Shown here: in pieces, positions 5,897 to 13,157 of the stretch
Layout of the letters: each line of letters begins with the position of its first letter
Numbering within the stretch: position 1 is the stretch's first letter
NCBI GenBank assembly: GCA_964196565.1
Contig: CAXMUH010000045.1
Location: 1-14,641 of the forward strand
Source of the DNA: 2-12-FULL-42-15 sp964196565
Lineage (GTDB): Bacteria > Pseudomonadota > Gammaproteobacteria > Coxiellales > Coxiellaceae
DNA length: 14,641 nt
Direction of reading: 5' to 3'
Notes under the pieces: generated by a model
Database searches by the model: none
Told to the model about the DNA's origin: nothing
Seen by the model: only the letters and a program-made list of their open reading frames with translations
Program-made: the position numbers and the translations under genes

Positions 5897-7726
5897 TTAG
5901 AGTAAGTCCGGCTTTCCGTCTTTCATCTGCGCCCAAATCAATTCACGAAAAATTTGACCGTTAGATTGAAGGTATAATGTTCCGGTAGCGCCGATCATTC
6001 CAAAATGAGGCAAGAGCGATAATTTATCTAATTCAGGAATTAAATTAAATGCATCGGTACCGAGTGCATAAAGTCTTGAGTAACGTTTAAAAGATTTTGG
6101 CCAGGCTGATTTGGCATTATCGCGAATATCATTGATTTTTTTAGGTAGTTTTTTGGAATCGGCAAAGAGCCATGGAATATCATCAAATATAACGCCATTT
6201 AAATCATGATCTTTCTTTTGGTGTGCATAGCCTTGATAAATTTCTGATATTGAATAAATTGGCACATTGCTGGTGTAATAAAAGCGTAATAATGGAAGTA
6301 TTTGTCTGCCCATGCTCGGAGTGGCCACTAAAAAGATCGCATCAAAATCATGCCGGCGGCGTGGAATATAACGTAATTTTTCTTTTAGTAGCCAGCGCAT
6401 TTCAAGCGAGCGATGATGGGATTGATCTAAATTGAGTAGGTGGCGCAGCTGGTGTGCTAGTTTAGCGCGAGCTTGATAAGCAAGTTGGCCAGTGATTTTG
6501 CCACCTAAGCGCTGCCAGGTATTTTCAAACGCAGTTTTAATTCGTTGTCCCCACGCATTATCCGGGGTAATCAGCAAAATATGTTGATGATGATCCTTTG
6601 CTATTTTTTCTGCGACTTGGGTGGCTTCATCATCGGGTGACAATCCGAATTGATACAGGTTAATAACCGATTGGCTTGATGGAATCGTGTTTAATGCAAT
6701 AACCGGAACGGATAATTGTTGGTTTGAAATCAGTTGTTCGATATTTGATTTTAATAAAGGTCCAACAATAAGGTTCGCGCCACCTTGTACGGCTTTAACA
6801 TAGAGTTTGGTGATATTATCTTGGCTGGTGTCGAGTACATTAATTTCAGGTGAGTAGCCTTGAGATTTACCTTGATAAAATGCAGCCAAAAAACCATTGC
6901 GAATTGCGCGGCCTTGATTAGCCAGTGTGCCATTAAGGGGCAATAATAAGGTGATGTGGCTGGGTAGTCTTGGCAAAATGATTTGTCGGTGTTGGATGGA
7001 TGACACTAACACTTGCGCGGGATGATTAAAATATTGTATCTGCCATAGTTTGATTTTATCCAGCAATTGATGTGCATTGTTGGTGCTGTTGGTGATCAGT
7101 GCGAGTGAAAGCCAGCCGAGTTGGGTTGAATTATCTGCGGTATTTTCGAGTGATTTTAATGTATTAGTATTTAAATACTGCAGCTTTTGCCAGACATGGA
7201 CTAAATATTTTTGTTTTTCTTGTTTTTTCCCCAGTAGGCTTGCAGCGATGGTGCTGGAGTTTAGTGCGGATAGGATATTATTATTGGCGAAATAGGCGCG
7301 CGCCAACAGCTGTTGGAATTTTAAACTGGTTTCTGGGTCGACTAATGATTGGTCTGTTTGTACTTTGGTGAGCAGTGCTAACGCTTGCTGTGGTTGTTTA
7401 TTATGTAGCTTGATTTGTGCTTCTAAAATGAGTTTTTTGACCTGTTGAATGGGTGATAAGCTCGATTTAGTTATATCGGCTAGCGTCTGTTGTGCCGCTT
7501 CAATATTTTTGTCTTGCATATGTTGTTGTGCTGCAAACAACAGAGATTGTTGTTTTTGTGAACCGGTACTGTTATCGGCGATTTGTTGGTATTCTTGAGC
7601 AGAATACTGATAAGATGGTTCAGATGGTTCAGATGGTTCAGATGGTTCATAGGTCCTTATAGTATTACAACTCATCAGTAAAGCTGCAGCGGGGGCCAAT
7701 AATAAAAATTGCAGAATCCATTTCAT
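5897..7726 (-). CDS. lpoA: LpoA, outer-membrane lipoprotein activator of PBP1A
   Basis: 609 residues, somewhat shorter than the roughly 680 of E. coli. MKWILQFLLLAPAAALLMSC is a lipoprotein signal with C20 as the lipidated residue. A Ser/Pro/Glu linker of four EPS repeats follows. An all-helical TPR-like domain covers about 40-235 and a periplasmic-binding-protein-like domain covers about 255-600. The latter contains HITLLLPLNGTLANQGRAIR near 260 and a GPLLKSNIEQL segment near 345, both typical of LpoA. In E. coli the protein spans the periplasm to stimulate the transpeptidase of PBP1A. It is divergent from rsmI, with its start 37 bp from the preferred rsmI start, as in E. coli except for the tight spacing. 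There is no clear Shine-Dalgarno. The reading frame is intact. Confidence 0.9.
   Translation of the reverse strand: MKWILQFLLLAPAAALLMSCNTIRTYEPSEPSEPSEPSYQYSAQEYQQIADNSTGSQKQQSLLFAAQQHMQDKNIEAAQQTLADITKSSLSPIQQVKKLILEAQIKLHNKQPQQALALLTKVQTDQSLVDPETSLKFQQLLARAYFANNNILSALNSSTIAASLLGKKQEKQKYLVHVWQKLQYLNTNTLKSLENTADNSTQLGWLSLALITNSTNNAHQLLDKIKLWQIQYFNHPAQVLVSSIQHRQIILPRLPSHITLLLPLNGTLANQGRAIRNGFLAAFYQGKSQGYSPEINVLDTSQDNITKLYVKAVQGGANLIVGPLLKSNIEQLISNQQLSVPVIALNTIPSSQSVINLYQFGLSPDDEATQVAEKIAKDHHQHILLITPDNAWGQRIKTAFENTWQRLGGKITGQLAYQARAKLAHQLRHLLNLDQSHHRSLEMRWLLKEKLRYIPRRRHDFDAIFLVATPSMGRQILPLLRFYYTSNVPIYSISEIYQGYAHQKKDHDLNGVIFDDIPWLFADSKKLPKKINDIRDNAKSAWPKSFKRYSRLYALGTDAFNLIPELDKLSLLPHFGMIGATGTLYLQSNGQIFRELIWAQMKDGKPDLL
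7614..7649. repeat. Four perfect 9-bp tandem repeats in lpoA
   Basis: The unit GATGGTTCA occurs four times head to tail. On the minus strand it encodes a Ser-Glu-Pro register (EPSEPSEPSEPS) right after the lipidation site of LpoA. A unit is three codons, so copy-number slippage would lengthen or shorten the linker without a frameshift. Confidence 0.9.
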
Positions 7727-7763
7727 GGTAAAAGTTTAACGTAGAGTGATGGTGACAACAAGC

Positions 7764-8606
7764 ATGAAGGCCGAATTATATATCGTTGCGACCCCGATTG
7801 GGAATTTAGCGGACATATCTCAACGTGCGCTTGAAGTTTTAGCCAAGGTTGATTGGATCGCAGCCGAGGATACACGCCATAGCTTACGTTTGCTCAATCA
7901 TTATGGAATAAAGCGGCGCCTACTGTCATTGCATGAGTTTAACGAAAATAAACGCTCAGAAGAAGTTTTGAATCTCCTATTAAAAGGCGAAAGTGTCGCA
8001 TTGATATCCGATGCCGGCACACCCCTTATCAGTGATCCTGGCTTTGTGCTTGTTGCAAAGGCGCATGAAAATGATATCAGGGTAACCCCGGTACCCGGAC
8101 CATGTGCTGCAATTGTCGCCTTGAGTGCTTCAGGATTACCAACGCATCAGTTTGTATTTGAGGGTTTTTTACCGTCTAAAGGGGAAAAAAGAACTAAGCG
8201 CTTGCAAGCACTTGCGCTTCTGTCGAGTACGATTATTATTTATGAATCTGTCCATCGAATTAGTAACTTGCTTGAATTATTGGTGCAAGAATTTGGCTCT
8301 GACCGCCTTGCTTGTGTGGCACGTGAGCTGACTAAAACCTATGAAACCATCAAGCGTGCACCTTTGGGTGAGTTGTCTACCTGGCTAAATGCGGATAGCG
8401 ATCAACAAAAAGGTGAGTTTGTGGTCGTAGTTGCCGGCACCCCGGCTGTCAATGACGTCGATGACCAGGAAATGGATCGAATTTTGACAACGCTGTTATC
8501 TGAAGTGCCGCTGAAGCAAGCGGTTAAACTTGCGCAGCAACTGACTGGATTGAGTCGGCAAAAGCTCTATCAGCGGGCACTTGAATTAAAAAAGGTCAAG
8601 TCTTGA
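7764..8606 (+). CDS. rsmI: RsmI, 16S rRNA (cytidine-1402 2'-O) methyltransferase
   Basis: 280 residues from the chosen ATG, the usual length. It has the tetrapyrrole-methylase-like fold with the family signatures LYIVATPIGNLADISQRAL (5-23), AEDTRH (34-39), the glycine-rich SAM site ISDAGTPLISDPG (81-93) and a PVPGPCA segment (109-115). It methylates the 2'-OH of C1402 in the 16S rRNA P site, with RsmH modifying the base. Three in-frame starts are possible: GTG 7746, ATG 7749 and ATG 7764. I prefer 7764 because GGTGA at 7751-7755 has suitable spacing and the protein then starts just before the conserved LYIV. The promoter must lie in the 5' part of lpoA; none is convincing. Confidence 0.93.
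   Translation: MKAELYIVATPIGNLADISQRALEVLAKVDWIAAEDTRHSLRLLNHYGIKRRLLSLHEFNENKRSEEVLNLLLKGESVALISDAGTPLISDPGFVLVAKAHENDIRVTPVPGPCAAIVALSASGLPTHQFVFEGFLPSKGEKRTKRLQALALLSSTIIIYESVHRISNLLELLVQEFGSDRLACVARELTKTYETIKRAPLGELSTWLNADSDQQKGEFVVVVAGTPAVNDVDDQEMDRILTTLLSEVPLKQAVKLAQQLTGLSRQKLYQRALELKKVKS
7775..7804 (-). promoter_or_regulatory. Candidate lpoA promoter inside rsmI coding sequence
   Basis: Minus-strand TATAAT (7780-7775) matches the -10 consensus fully. TTCCCA (7804-7799) 18 bp upstream matches the -35 consensus at 4 of 6. A start near 7768 would give a leader of about 42 nt. The promoter lies within the first codons of rsmI, because the two genes are only tens of bases apart. AT-rich matches arise by chance, so confidence is limited. 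Confidence 0.4.
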
Positions 8607-8630
8607 CCGCCTTAAAGCTGGAGTAACACA

Positions 8631-10622
8631 ATGGACTGGGCTAAGGTTAGTACAGTATTTAGTAAAATAGTAGCGACGCTTATTGGCATAACAATTATTG
8701 GATTGCCCATCATCGAGCTTTGGCAGTTAATCTTGTTACTTGTTGTGACGATTGCCATTTGGACGAGTCGGGGACTTTATTATCGTAAGAATTTTCTGCT
8801 TATTACGTTATGTTTGCTCTGTGTGTTGATGGCGAGACTATTGCCCGCTTTAAATATTGAGGAAGGCAGTAATATTTATTTTCCTCCCATGAGTAAACAA
8901 TTTGCTGACTATGCTGAGTTGCCAGCAATCGTTAATGACAATCTAAAAACCACATTTTTGCATTACTACCCCAAGGATAAAATTCAAAAAGCTGGTGCAA
9001 GTTGGCAGACCAGTGCCGCGCGGCCATCTGCAACTTTTGCGTTTTCAGCACAATCGATTTGGCACCCGGCCAAGGAAACTCGGGTTGTTCATAGGATAAA
9101 TTTTTCTAAGCAAAAACCGTTTCAATCAAGTTTTATTAATAATCAGACGCCGGCACTTGGCTATTATAATTTTTATGGGGGAAGCGGGGCGTATTTAGCA
9201 CGTGAAATGGCACCTTTTTTTGTCAAATATCAATTGCCCAATAATTTAATTAATAGTCAATTGTGCTGGCAAGGTGTGGCTTTTATAAAGCATCAAAACG
9301 CATATGTTAAGCGTGCTCATTTAACTCAGCGTTGTTTGTTGTTAAGCGAAAAAAATATGCCGCTTACGCTTATTGGCGTGAGTTTTCCACAATATCAACC
9401 GCTTAGCATGCAACTCAAGTTAAGCACTGGGTGGAAAATAATAAATTTTATAAGCACGTTAGCGACTGGTTTAGCGTTATTGTTTTTGGTTTTATTGTTT
9501 CGAATTAAAATAAAAACATTTTTGCAAAATGTGTTTCCTGTTGGGGTAATATTGATATTTCTAGCTTGCCTCGGGCATTCTATGCTGCATAATTTCACGG
9601 TTAATCATGTTATCTCCGGTGGTTCTGATGGTCTGTTATATAAAGGCTATGGGCATGCTATTTTGTATCAATTAATCCATGGTGATGTGTGGGGTGCATT
9701 GAGGGGGCAAGCCGATATTTTTTATTTTATGCCGGGAATGCGTTATATCATTGCACTGGAGTCGTTGTTTTTTGCACAAACTGATTTGGGGTTACTGTTA
9801 CTTGGTATTATTTTTGTTTATTGTTTATTTAGAATAAGTATAATTTCATATGGGGCGCGTAATGGAGCGATTATGTCTGCTTTAATCCTTTTAGTGTTTG
9901 GTAAAACTATTTTTCATTTTGCGCTTATTAATAATGCTGAGATTGCGGCGTATTGCTTTTTCACCCTGGCTTTGCTGATCTTATTTAAGAGCTATCAGTT
10001 CAATAATCAATTTAAACCAAGCAAAATTGCATTAAGTAGTTTGTTATTTGGTTTAAGTATTATTGTCAGACCTAATTTTTTATTCGGTGTTATGTTTAGT
10101 TTATGTTTTGTGGCGTGGCAAGCAAAAAAAGAAATGGGTTATGTGAAAACTTGTATGTGTTTACTGCCATTAAGTATTGCGGGGCTAGTTACTTTGCATA
10201 ATGCCTATTTTGGCCATAAATTTGTTCCATTGACCTCATCCGCATTTAATAGCACCAACTTTGTAACGCCGCCATCTGTTTATTTGTCAGCGGTTAAAGG
10301 CTGGTTGAGTGGTCATATTAACCGAGATAGTGTATTGCTATTTCGGCATTATCTCTATGATTGGTTGAATCATGGTCTGTATCTAATTCCATTAATTTTT
10401 GTTATTTACCAGTCACGTAAAACGGATTTATCAGCAAACGCTAAGTTGCTTTTATGGGCGATATTGGGTTTGCAATTACCCATTATATTTTGGGTGTCAA
10501 GTGGGCGTTATGCGATGCTGCCCTGGATTTATGTGTTTATGTGTCAGACATGGTTATTTTATGTTGCCAGTTTTCTCAAAAGGATCAATGGAATATACGC
10601 TCGGCGATTAGTCAAATCTTGA
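8631..10622 (+). CDS. Polytopic membrane protein, putative GT-C-type glycosyltransferase
   Basis: 663 residues. Two or three hydrophobic segments (about 12-45, 54-72) precede a roughly 190-residue soluble, probably periplasmic domain (75-265) rich in aromatic residues. About nine more membrane segments follow, from 270 to the C-terminus. The first large loop after residue 320 holds GGSDGLLYKGYGHAILYQLI with D333, followed by a QADIFYFMPGMRYI motif. The layout resembles GT-C lipid-linked-sugar glycosyltransferases (PMT/ArnT-like), where an acidic residue in this loop is catalytic. I do not recognise the specific family, and the N-terminal soluble insert is unusual for GT-C enzymes. The start is well supported by GGAG eight bases upstream, 24 bp after rsmI, suggesting co-transcription. 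It is AT-rich, especially in the membrane part. The sugar donor and acceptor are unknown. Confidence 0.6.
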   Translation: MDWAKVSTVFSKIVATLIGITIIGLPIIELWQLILLLVVTIAIWTSRGLYYRKNFLLITLCLLCVLMARLLPALNIEEGSNIYFPPMSKQFADYAELPAIVNDNLKTTFLHYYPKDKIQKAGASWQTSAARPSATFAFSAQSIWHPAKETRVVHRINFSKQKPFQSSFINNQTPALGYYNFYGGSGAYLAREMAPFFVKYQLPNNLINSQLCWQGVAFIKHQNAYVKRAHLTQRCLLLSEKNMPLTLIGVSFPQYQPLSMQLKLSTGWKIINFISTLATGLALLFLVLLFRIKIKTFLQNVFPVGVILIFLACLGHSMLHNFTVNHVISGGSDGLLYKGYGHAILYQLIHGDVWGALRGQADIFYFMPGMRYIIALESLFFAQTDLGLLLLGIIFVYCLFRISIISYGARNGAIMSALILLVFGKTIFHFALINNAEIAAYCFFTLALLILFKSYQFNNQFKPSKIALSSLLFGLSIIVRPNFLFGVMFSLCFVAWQAKKEMGYVKTCMCLLPLSIAGLVTLHNAYFGHKFVPLTSSAFNSTNFVTPPSVYLSAVKGWLSGHINRDSVLLFRHYLYDWLNHGLYLIPLIFVIYQSRKTDLSANAKLLLWAILGLQLPIIFWVSSGRYAMLPWIYVFMCQTWLFYVASFLKRINGIYARRLVKS

Positions 10623-10648
10623 TCCGCAACCCTTCCCCAGTCATTTCT

Positions 10649-10681
10649 GTGTAAATCTGCAATTCAATTGCTGATTTACAC
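10649..10681. repeat. 33-bp near-perfect palindrome downstream of the membrane protein gene
   Basis: GTGTAAATC and GATTTACAC (9 bp each) enclose GCAATT-C-AATTGC, so the arms match over 15 of 16 positions with only one T/T mismatch. It starts 27 bp after the stop of the plus-strand gene. As RNA it would form a long hairpin in either direction; as DNA it could bind a dimeric protein. No T-tract follows immediately, so a classic terminator is uncertain. Confidence 0.65.
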
Positions 10682-10699
10682 GAAAAATCCTTGTTTTCG
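10681..10699 (+). terminator. Small hairpin next to the 33-bp palindrome (possible terminator part)
   Basis: CGAAAA and TTTTCG form a 6-bp stem around a 7-nt loop directly after the 33-bp palindrome, sharing its last base. The tandem hairpins could end transcription from the plus-strand operon, but the stem is weak and only a short T-run is inside it. Confidence 0.3.
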
Positions 10700-10747
10700 T
10701 ATATTCATATGAAATTGAGCATGGGTTAAATAGTATCTGCGGGTGAT

Positions 10748-10768
10748 GCACAGCAGAGAGTGCTGTGC
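10748..10768. terminator. Perfect 8-bp hairpin downstream of ihfB
   Basis: GCACAGCA-GAGAG-TGCTGTGC is a perfect stem-loop lying 22 nt beyond the ihfB stop on the minus strand. Flanking GGG and CCC runs could lengthen the stem across a bulge. It is not followed by a T-tract on either strand, so it may stabilise a 3' end or stop polymerase with help rather than act as a simple intrinsic terminator. Confidence 0.4.
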
Positions 10769-10790
10769 CCCAAACTTTAAAACAGGTTAT

Positions 10791-11135
10791 TTAATCGAGG
10801 TCGTCACTTTCGTCTTCGTCATCCTTAGCAAGATCTTTAATGGGATGATGAAGTCGGCTGTTATTCACTCGTTCGCGTAATTCTTTTCCAGGCTTGAAGT
10901 GCGGAGTGTACTTAGCCTCAGTAAAGACGCGTGCGCCTGTTTTGGGGTTGTGAGCTTTTCGTGGTGGACGATAGTGCAAGCTAAAGCTGCCAAAGCCTCG
11001 GATCTCAATTCGATCTCCGCGACCTAAGCTAGAGCTCATGCACTCGAGCATAGTATTAACGCTCGTTTCAACGTCACGTCGAGATAAGCTATCTTGTTTT
11101 TCGATAATTCGATTAATCAATTCTGACTTAACCAT
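10791..11135 (-). CDS. ihfB: Integration host factor beta subunit with acidic C-terminal tail
   Basis: 114 residues. Positions 1-92 match the HU/IHF family and are closest to IHF-beta: [10 protein letters not shown] start, [14 protein letters not shown] (43-56), the DNA-intercalating proline loop HNPKTG (62-67, P64) and [13 protein letters not shown] (78-90). IHF-beta pairs with IHF-alpha to bend DNA at oriC, promoters and recombination sites. It normally ends near residue 94; here 20 extra residues follow, finishing in the very acidic [12 protein letters not shown] Shine-Dalgarno AAGGG lies about 7 bp upstream. In many gammaproteobacteria ihfB follows rpsA; here it follows purN after 176 bp and has its own candidate promoter. 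A second ihfB elsewhere cannot be judged. Confidence 0.88.
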   Translation of the reverse strand: MVKSELINRIIEKQDSLSRRDVETSVNTMLECMSSSLGRGDRIEIRGFGSFSLHYRPPRKAHNPKTGARVFTEAKYTPHFKPGKELRERVNNSRLHHPIKDLAKDDEDESDDLD

Positions 11136-11182
11136 GGTAACCCTTAAGCTTAAGTTATATGTCCATTTTGGCCTGAACTAAC

Positions 11183-11188
11183 ATTATA
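11183..11188 (-). promoter_or_regulatory. Candidate ihfB promoter (-10 box)
   Basis: Minus-strand TATAAT sits about 47 bp upstream of the ihfB ATG in an AT-rich 176-bp gap after purN. No good -35 hexamer is found at 16-18 bp. A short palindrome TTAAGCTTAA lies between this box and the gene. The gap and the box suggest that ihfB can be transcribed apart from purMN. Confidence 0.4.
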
Positions 11189-11311
11189 CAACAGATTCAC
11201 ATTAATAATCACATATTTTTAATGTAAAAAATAGTACGGTGTTATTCAGCCCTCCTTAAGATTATAGCAACTATTTTTGCCGCTAACTTAATAATAGCAC
11301 ATGATTTTTGA

Positions 11312-11965
11312 TTAATTTGATTTCAGCTGATATCCGGTGGGTAATAACGGCTTATCATCGAGCAGAACATGGCCATTTTGAAGTTTTACTCGCTTTTCGG
11401 CAAACAATTGCACAGCCTGTGGATAAAGTTGGTGTTCAAGCACTAACACCCGCGCTTTCAGTGTTGCTGCTGTGTCTTGTGGATCTACGCTTAGTCTGGC
11501 TTGGCTGATAATTGGGCCAGCGTCGAGATCATCTGTCACAAAATGAATGCTAGCGCCATGTTCTTTATCTTGGGCTTCCACTACTTTTTGGTGGCTGTTA
11601 AGCCCAGGGTATTTGGGCAGTAGCGAGGGGTGGATATTAATAACACGACCGGCAAAATGTTGCACAAAGCCTGTTCCCAGGCGGCGCATAAATCCGGCGA
11701 GCAAAATTAACTCTGGAGCATAACTGTCAATTATTTGTTGCAACTTAAGATCGAAATCTTTGCGGTTGTTAAAATCTTGGTGAGAAATTACTTCCGTTGC
11801 AATACCGGCTTGCTGTGCGCGCTCCAGGCCATAAGCATCAGCGTTATTGCTAATAACGGCTTGGATGCTGACATCGAGTTTATGTTGCTGCTGTGCATCG
11901 ATAATGGCTTGCAGGTTGCTGCCGTTACCGGAAATTAACACTACGATAGGTAATTTCTTATTCAT
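11312..11965 (-). CDS. purN: Phosphoribosylglycinamide formyltransferase (GART)
   Basis: 217 residues, normal for PurN. It transfers a formyl group from 10-formyltetrahydrofolate to GAR in the third step of de novo purine synthesis, in the cytoplasm. Visible signatures are the phosphate-binding SGNGSN (12-17), the active-site stretch VINIHPSLLPKYPG (108-121) with N110 and H112, and DDLDAGPII (145-153) with D148, matching the catalytic Asn-His-Asp set. The start codon directly follows the purM TAA with no gap, so the two genes are translated as a coupled pair. A 176-bp gap separates it from ihfB. Confidence 0.95.
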   Translation of the reverse strand: MNKKLPIVVLISGNGSNLQAIIDAQQQHKLDVSIQAVISNNADAYGLERAQQAGIATEVISHQDFNNRKDFDLKLQQIIDSYAPELILLAGFMRRLGTGFVQHFAGRVINIHPSLLPKYPGLNSHQKVVEAQDKEHGASIHFVTDDLDAGPIISQARLSVDPQDTAATLKARVLVLEHQLYPQAVQLFAEKRVKLQNGHVLLDDKPLLPTGYQLKSN

Positions 11966-13012
11966 TTAGTCTAAACAAACTCTGGGTTCTGTGTCCTTAG
12001 AAGTTTCAATGCTGCCCAGTGTATAAACTGTTTCACCGAGTTCGGTCAGTTTATGAATGGTTTTTGCTGCATCTTGTTTATCTATAATAACTACCATACC
12101 AATACCCAGGTTAAAAGTGCGATACATCTCTTGAAGCGCAATATTGCCACTTTCTTGCAGCCATTGAAAGACTGGGGGCCAGTTCCAGCTATCGACATCC
12201 AGTTTTGCTTTGGCATTATTTGGAAGGATGCGTGGAATATTTTCCAAAAGGCCGCCACCGGTGATGTGAATCAAGCCGTGAATCGAGATCTCTTTAATGA
12301 GTTTTAAAATAGTAGACACATAAATTCGTGTCGGTGCTAATAAAATTTCACCCAAGGTGCTGCCATCAAAAGCTTCATTGAGGTTATGATTGCCACGTTC
12401 GATCACTTTGCGAATCAGTGAATAGCCATTAGAGTGTGGACCTGATGAGGCAAGTCCTAAGATTACATCGCCAGCTTTGATCTGTGTGCCATCTATAATA
12501 TGACCTTTTTCCACAGCGCCTACACAAAATCCGGCTAAGTCATAATCATCTTTTTGATACATACCCGGCATTTCAGCAGTTTCGCCACCAATAAGTGCGC
12601 AGTGTGCCAGCTCGCAGCCTTTGCCAATGCCGCCGATAATGGCTTTAGCTTCACTTGGTTTAAGTCTTCCAGTGGCGTAATAATCTAAAAAGAATAATGG
12701 CTCGGCGCCCAGAGTGAGAATATCATTTGCACACATGGCCACAAGATCGATGCCAATGGTGTCATGTTTATTCATTTCAATTGCGAGCTTAAGTTTGGTG
12801 CCGACGCCATCGGTGCCTGAAACTAGAATGGGATGCTTAAATCGATCGGTTGGAATTTCAAATAAAGCACCAAAACCACCAATATTGCCGAGGACGCCAG
12901 GCCGATGGGTGCGTTTTGCGGTTTCTTTTATTGATTGGACCAATTCGTTGGCCTGTTCGATATTAACTCCGGCATCTTTATAGCTTAATGGATCTGATTT
13001 ATTATTGCTCAT
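11966..13012 (-). CDS. purM: Phosphoribosylformylglycinamidine cyclo-ligase (AIR synthetase)
   Basis: 348 residues, the standard length. It closes FGAM to AIR using ATP, the fifth step of purine synthesis. Recognisable are SLKEL-type N-terminal helices beginning at the YKDAGVNIE segment (11-19), the glycine-rich [23 protein letters not shown] (nucleotide site), [23 protein letters not shown] and the later [12 protein letters not shown] and HITGGGL motifs, all diagnostic of AIR synthetase. An upstream AGG at suitable spacing supports the ATG. It is divergent from the DUF2066 gene and shares a short control region with it. Confidence 0.97.
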   Translation of the reverse strand: MSNNKSDPLSYKDAGVNIEQANELVQSIKETAKRTHRPGVLGNIGGFGALFEIPTDRFKHPILVSGTDGVGTKLKLAIEMNKHDTIGIDLVAMCANDILTLGAEPLFFLDYYATGRLKPSEAKAIIGGIGKGCELAHCALIGGETAEMPGMYQKDDYDLAGFCVGAVEKGHIIDGTQIKAGDVILGLASSGPHSNGYSLIRKVIERGNHNLNEAFDGSTLGEILLAPTRIYVSTILKLIKEISIHGLIHITGGGLLENIPRILPNNAKAKLDVDSWNWPPVFQWLQESGNIALQEMYRTFNLGIGMVVIIDKQDAAKTIHKLTELGETVYTLGSIETSKDTEPRVCLD

Positions 13013-13047
13013 ATGTTTTGGCCTGCGATTAAAACTTCAGAAATTCC

Positions 13048-13078
13048 CGCTAATGTAGTTAGCGAAAATTGCTGTCAA
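13048..13078 (-). promoter_or_regulatory. Candidate purM promoter with overlapping palindrome
   Basis: Minus-strand TTGACA (13078-13073) is a perfect -35 hexamer about 60 bp upstream of purM. The best -10 is only fair (TACATT at 15 bp or CATTAG at 17 bp). That -10 region falls inside the palindrome CGCTAA-TGTAG-TTAGCG (13048-13064), so a repressor could act here. The site is not a good match to the E. coli PurR box. Confidence 0.42.
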
Positions 13079-13113
13079 AAAACGTCATTCTAGCAAGATA
13101 ATGTGTCTTCGAC

Positions 13114-13119
13114 TATACT
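13114..13119 (+). promoter_or_regulatory. Candidate promoter -10 for the DUF2066-hda operon
   Basis: TATACT matches the -10 consensus at 5 of 6; a -35 at 17 bp (TAGCAA) is poor. A transcript starting near 13126 would include the Shine-Dalgarno AAAGGA (13145-13150) and the TTG start at 13158, but not the upstream ATG at 13101. Confidence 0.35.
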
Positions 13120-13157
13120 CAAGCCAGATTGGTTGTTTGACCCCAAAGGAATTTCAG

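Noticed and set aside
7727..7763. rnpB (RNase P RNA) or other RNA gene near rsmI, as in some enterobacterial maps
   Set aside because: The gap is far too short, and no other spacer in the window is large enough and has the conserved RNase P RNA features.
9395..9598. Minus-strand open frame inside the membrane protein gene
   Set aside because: Antisense shadow of AT-rich membrane-segment codons without a start signal.
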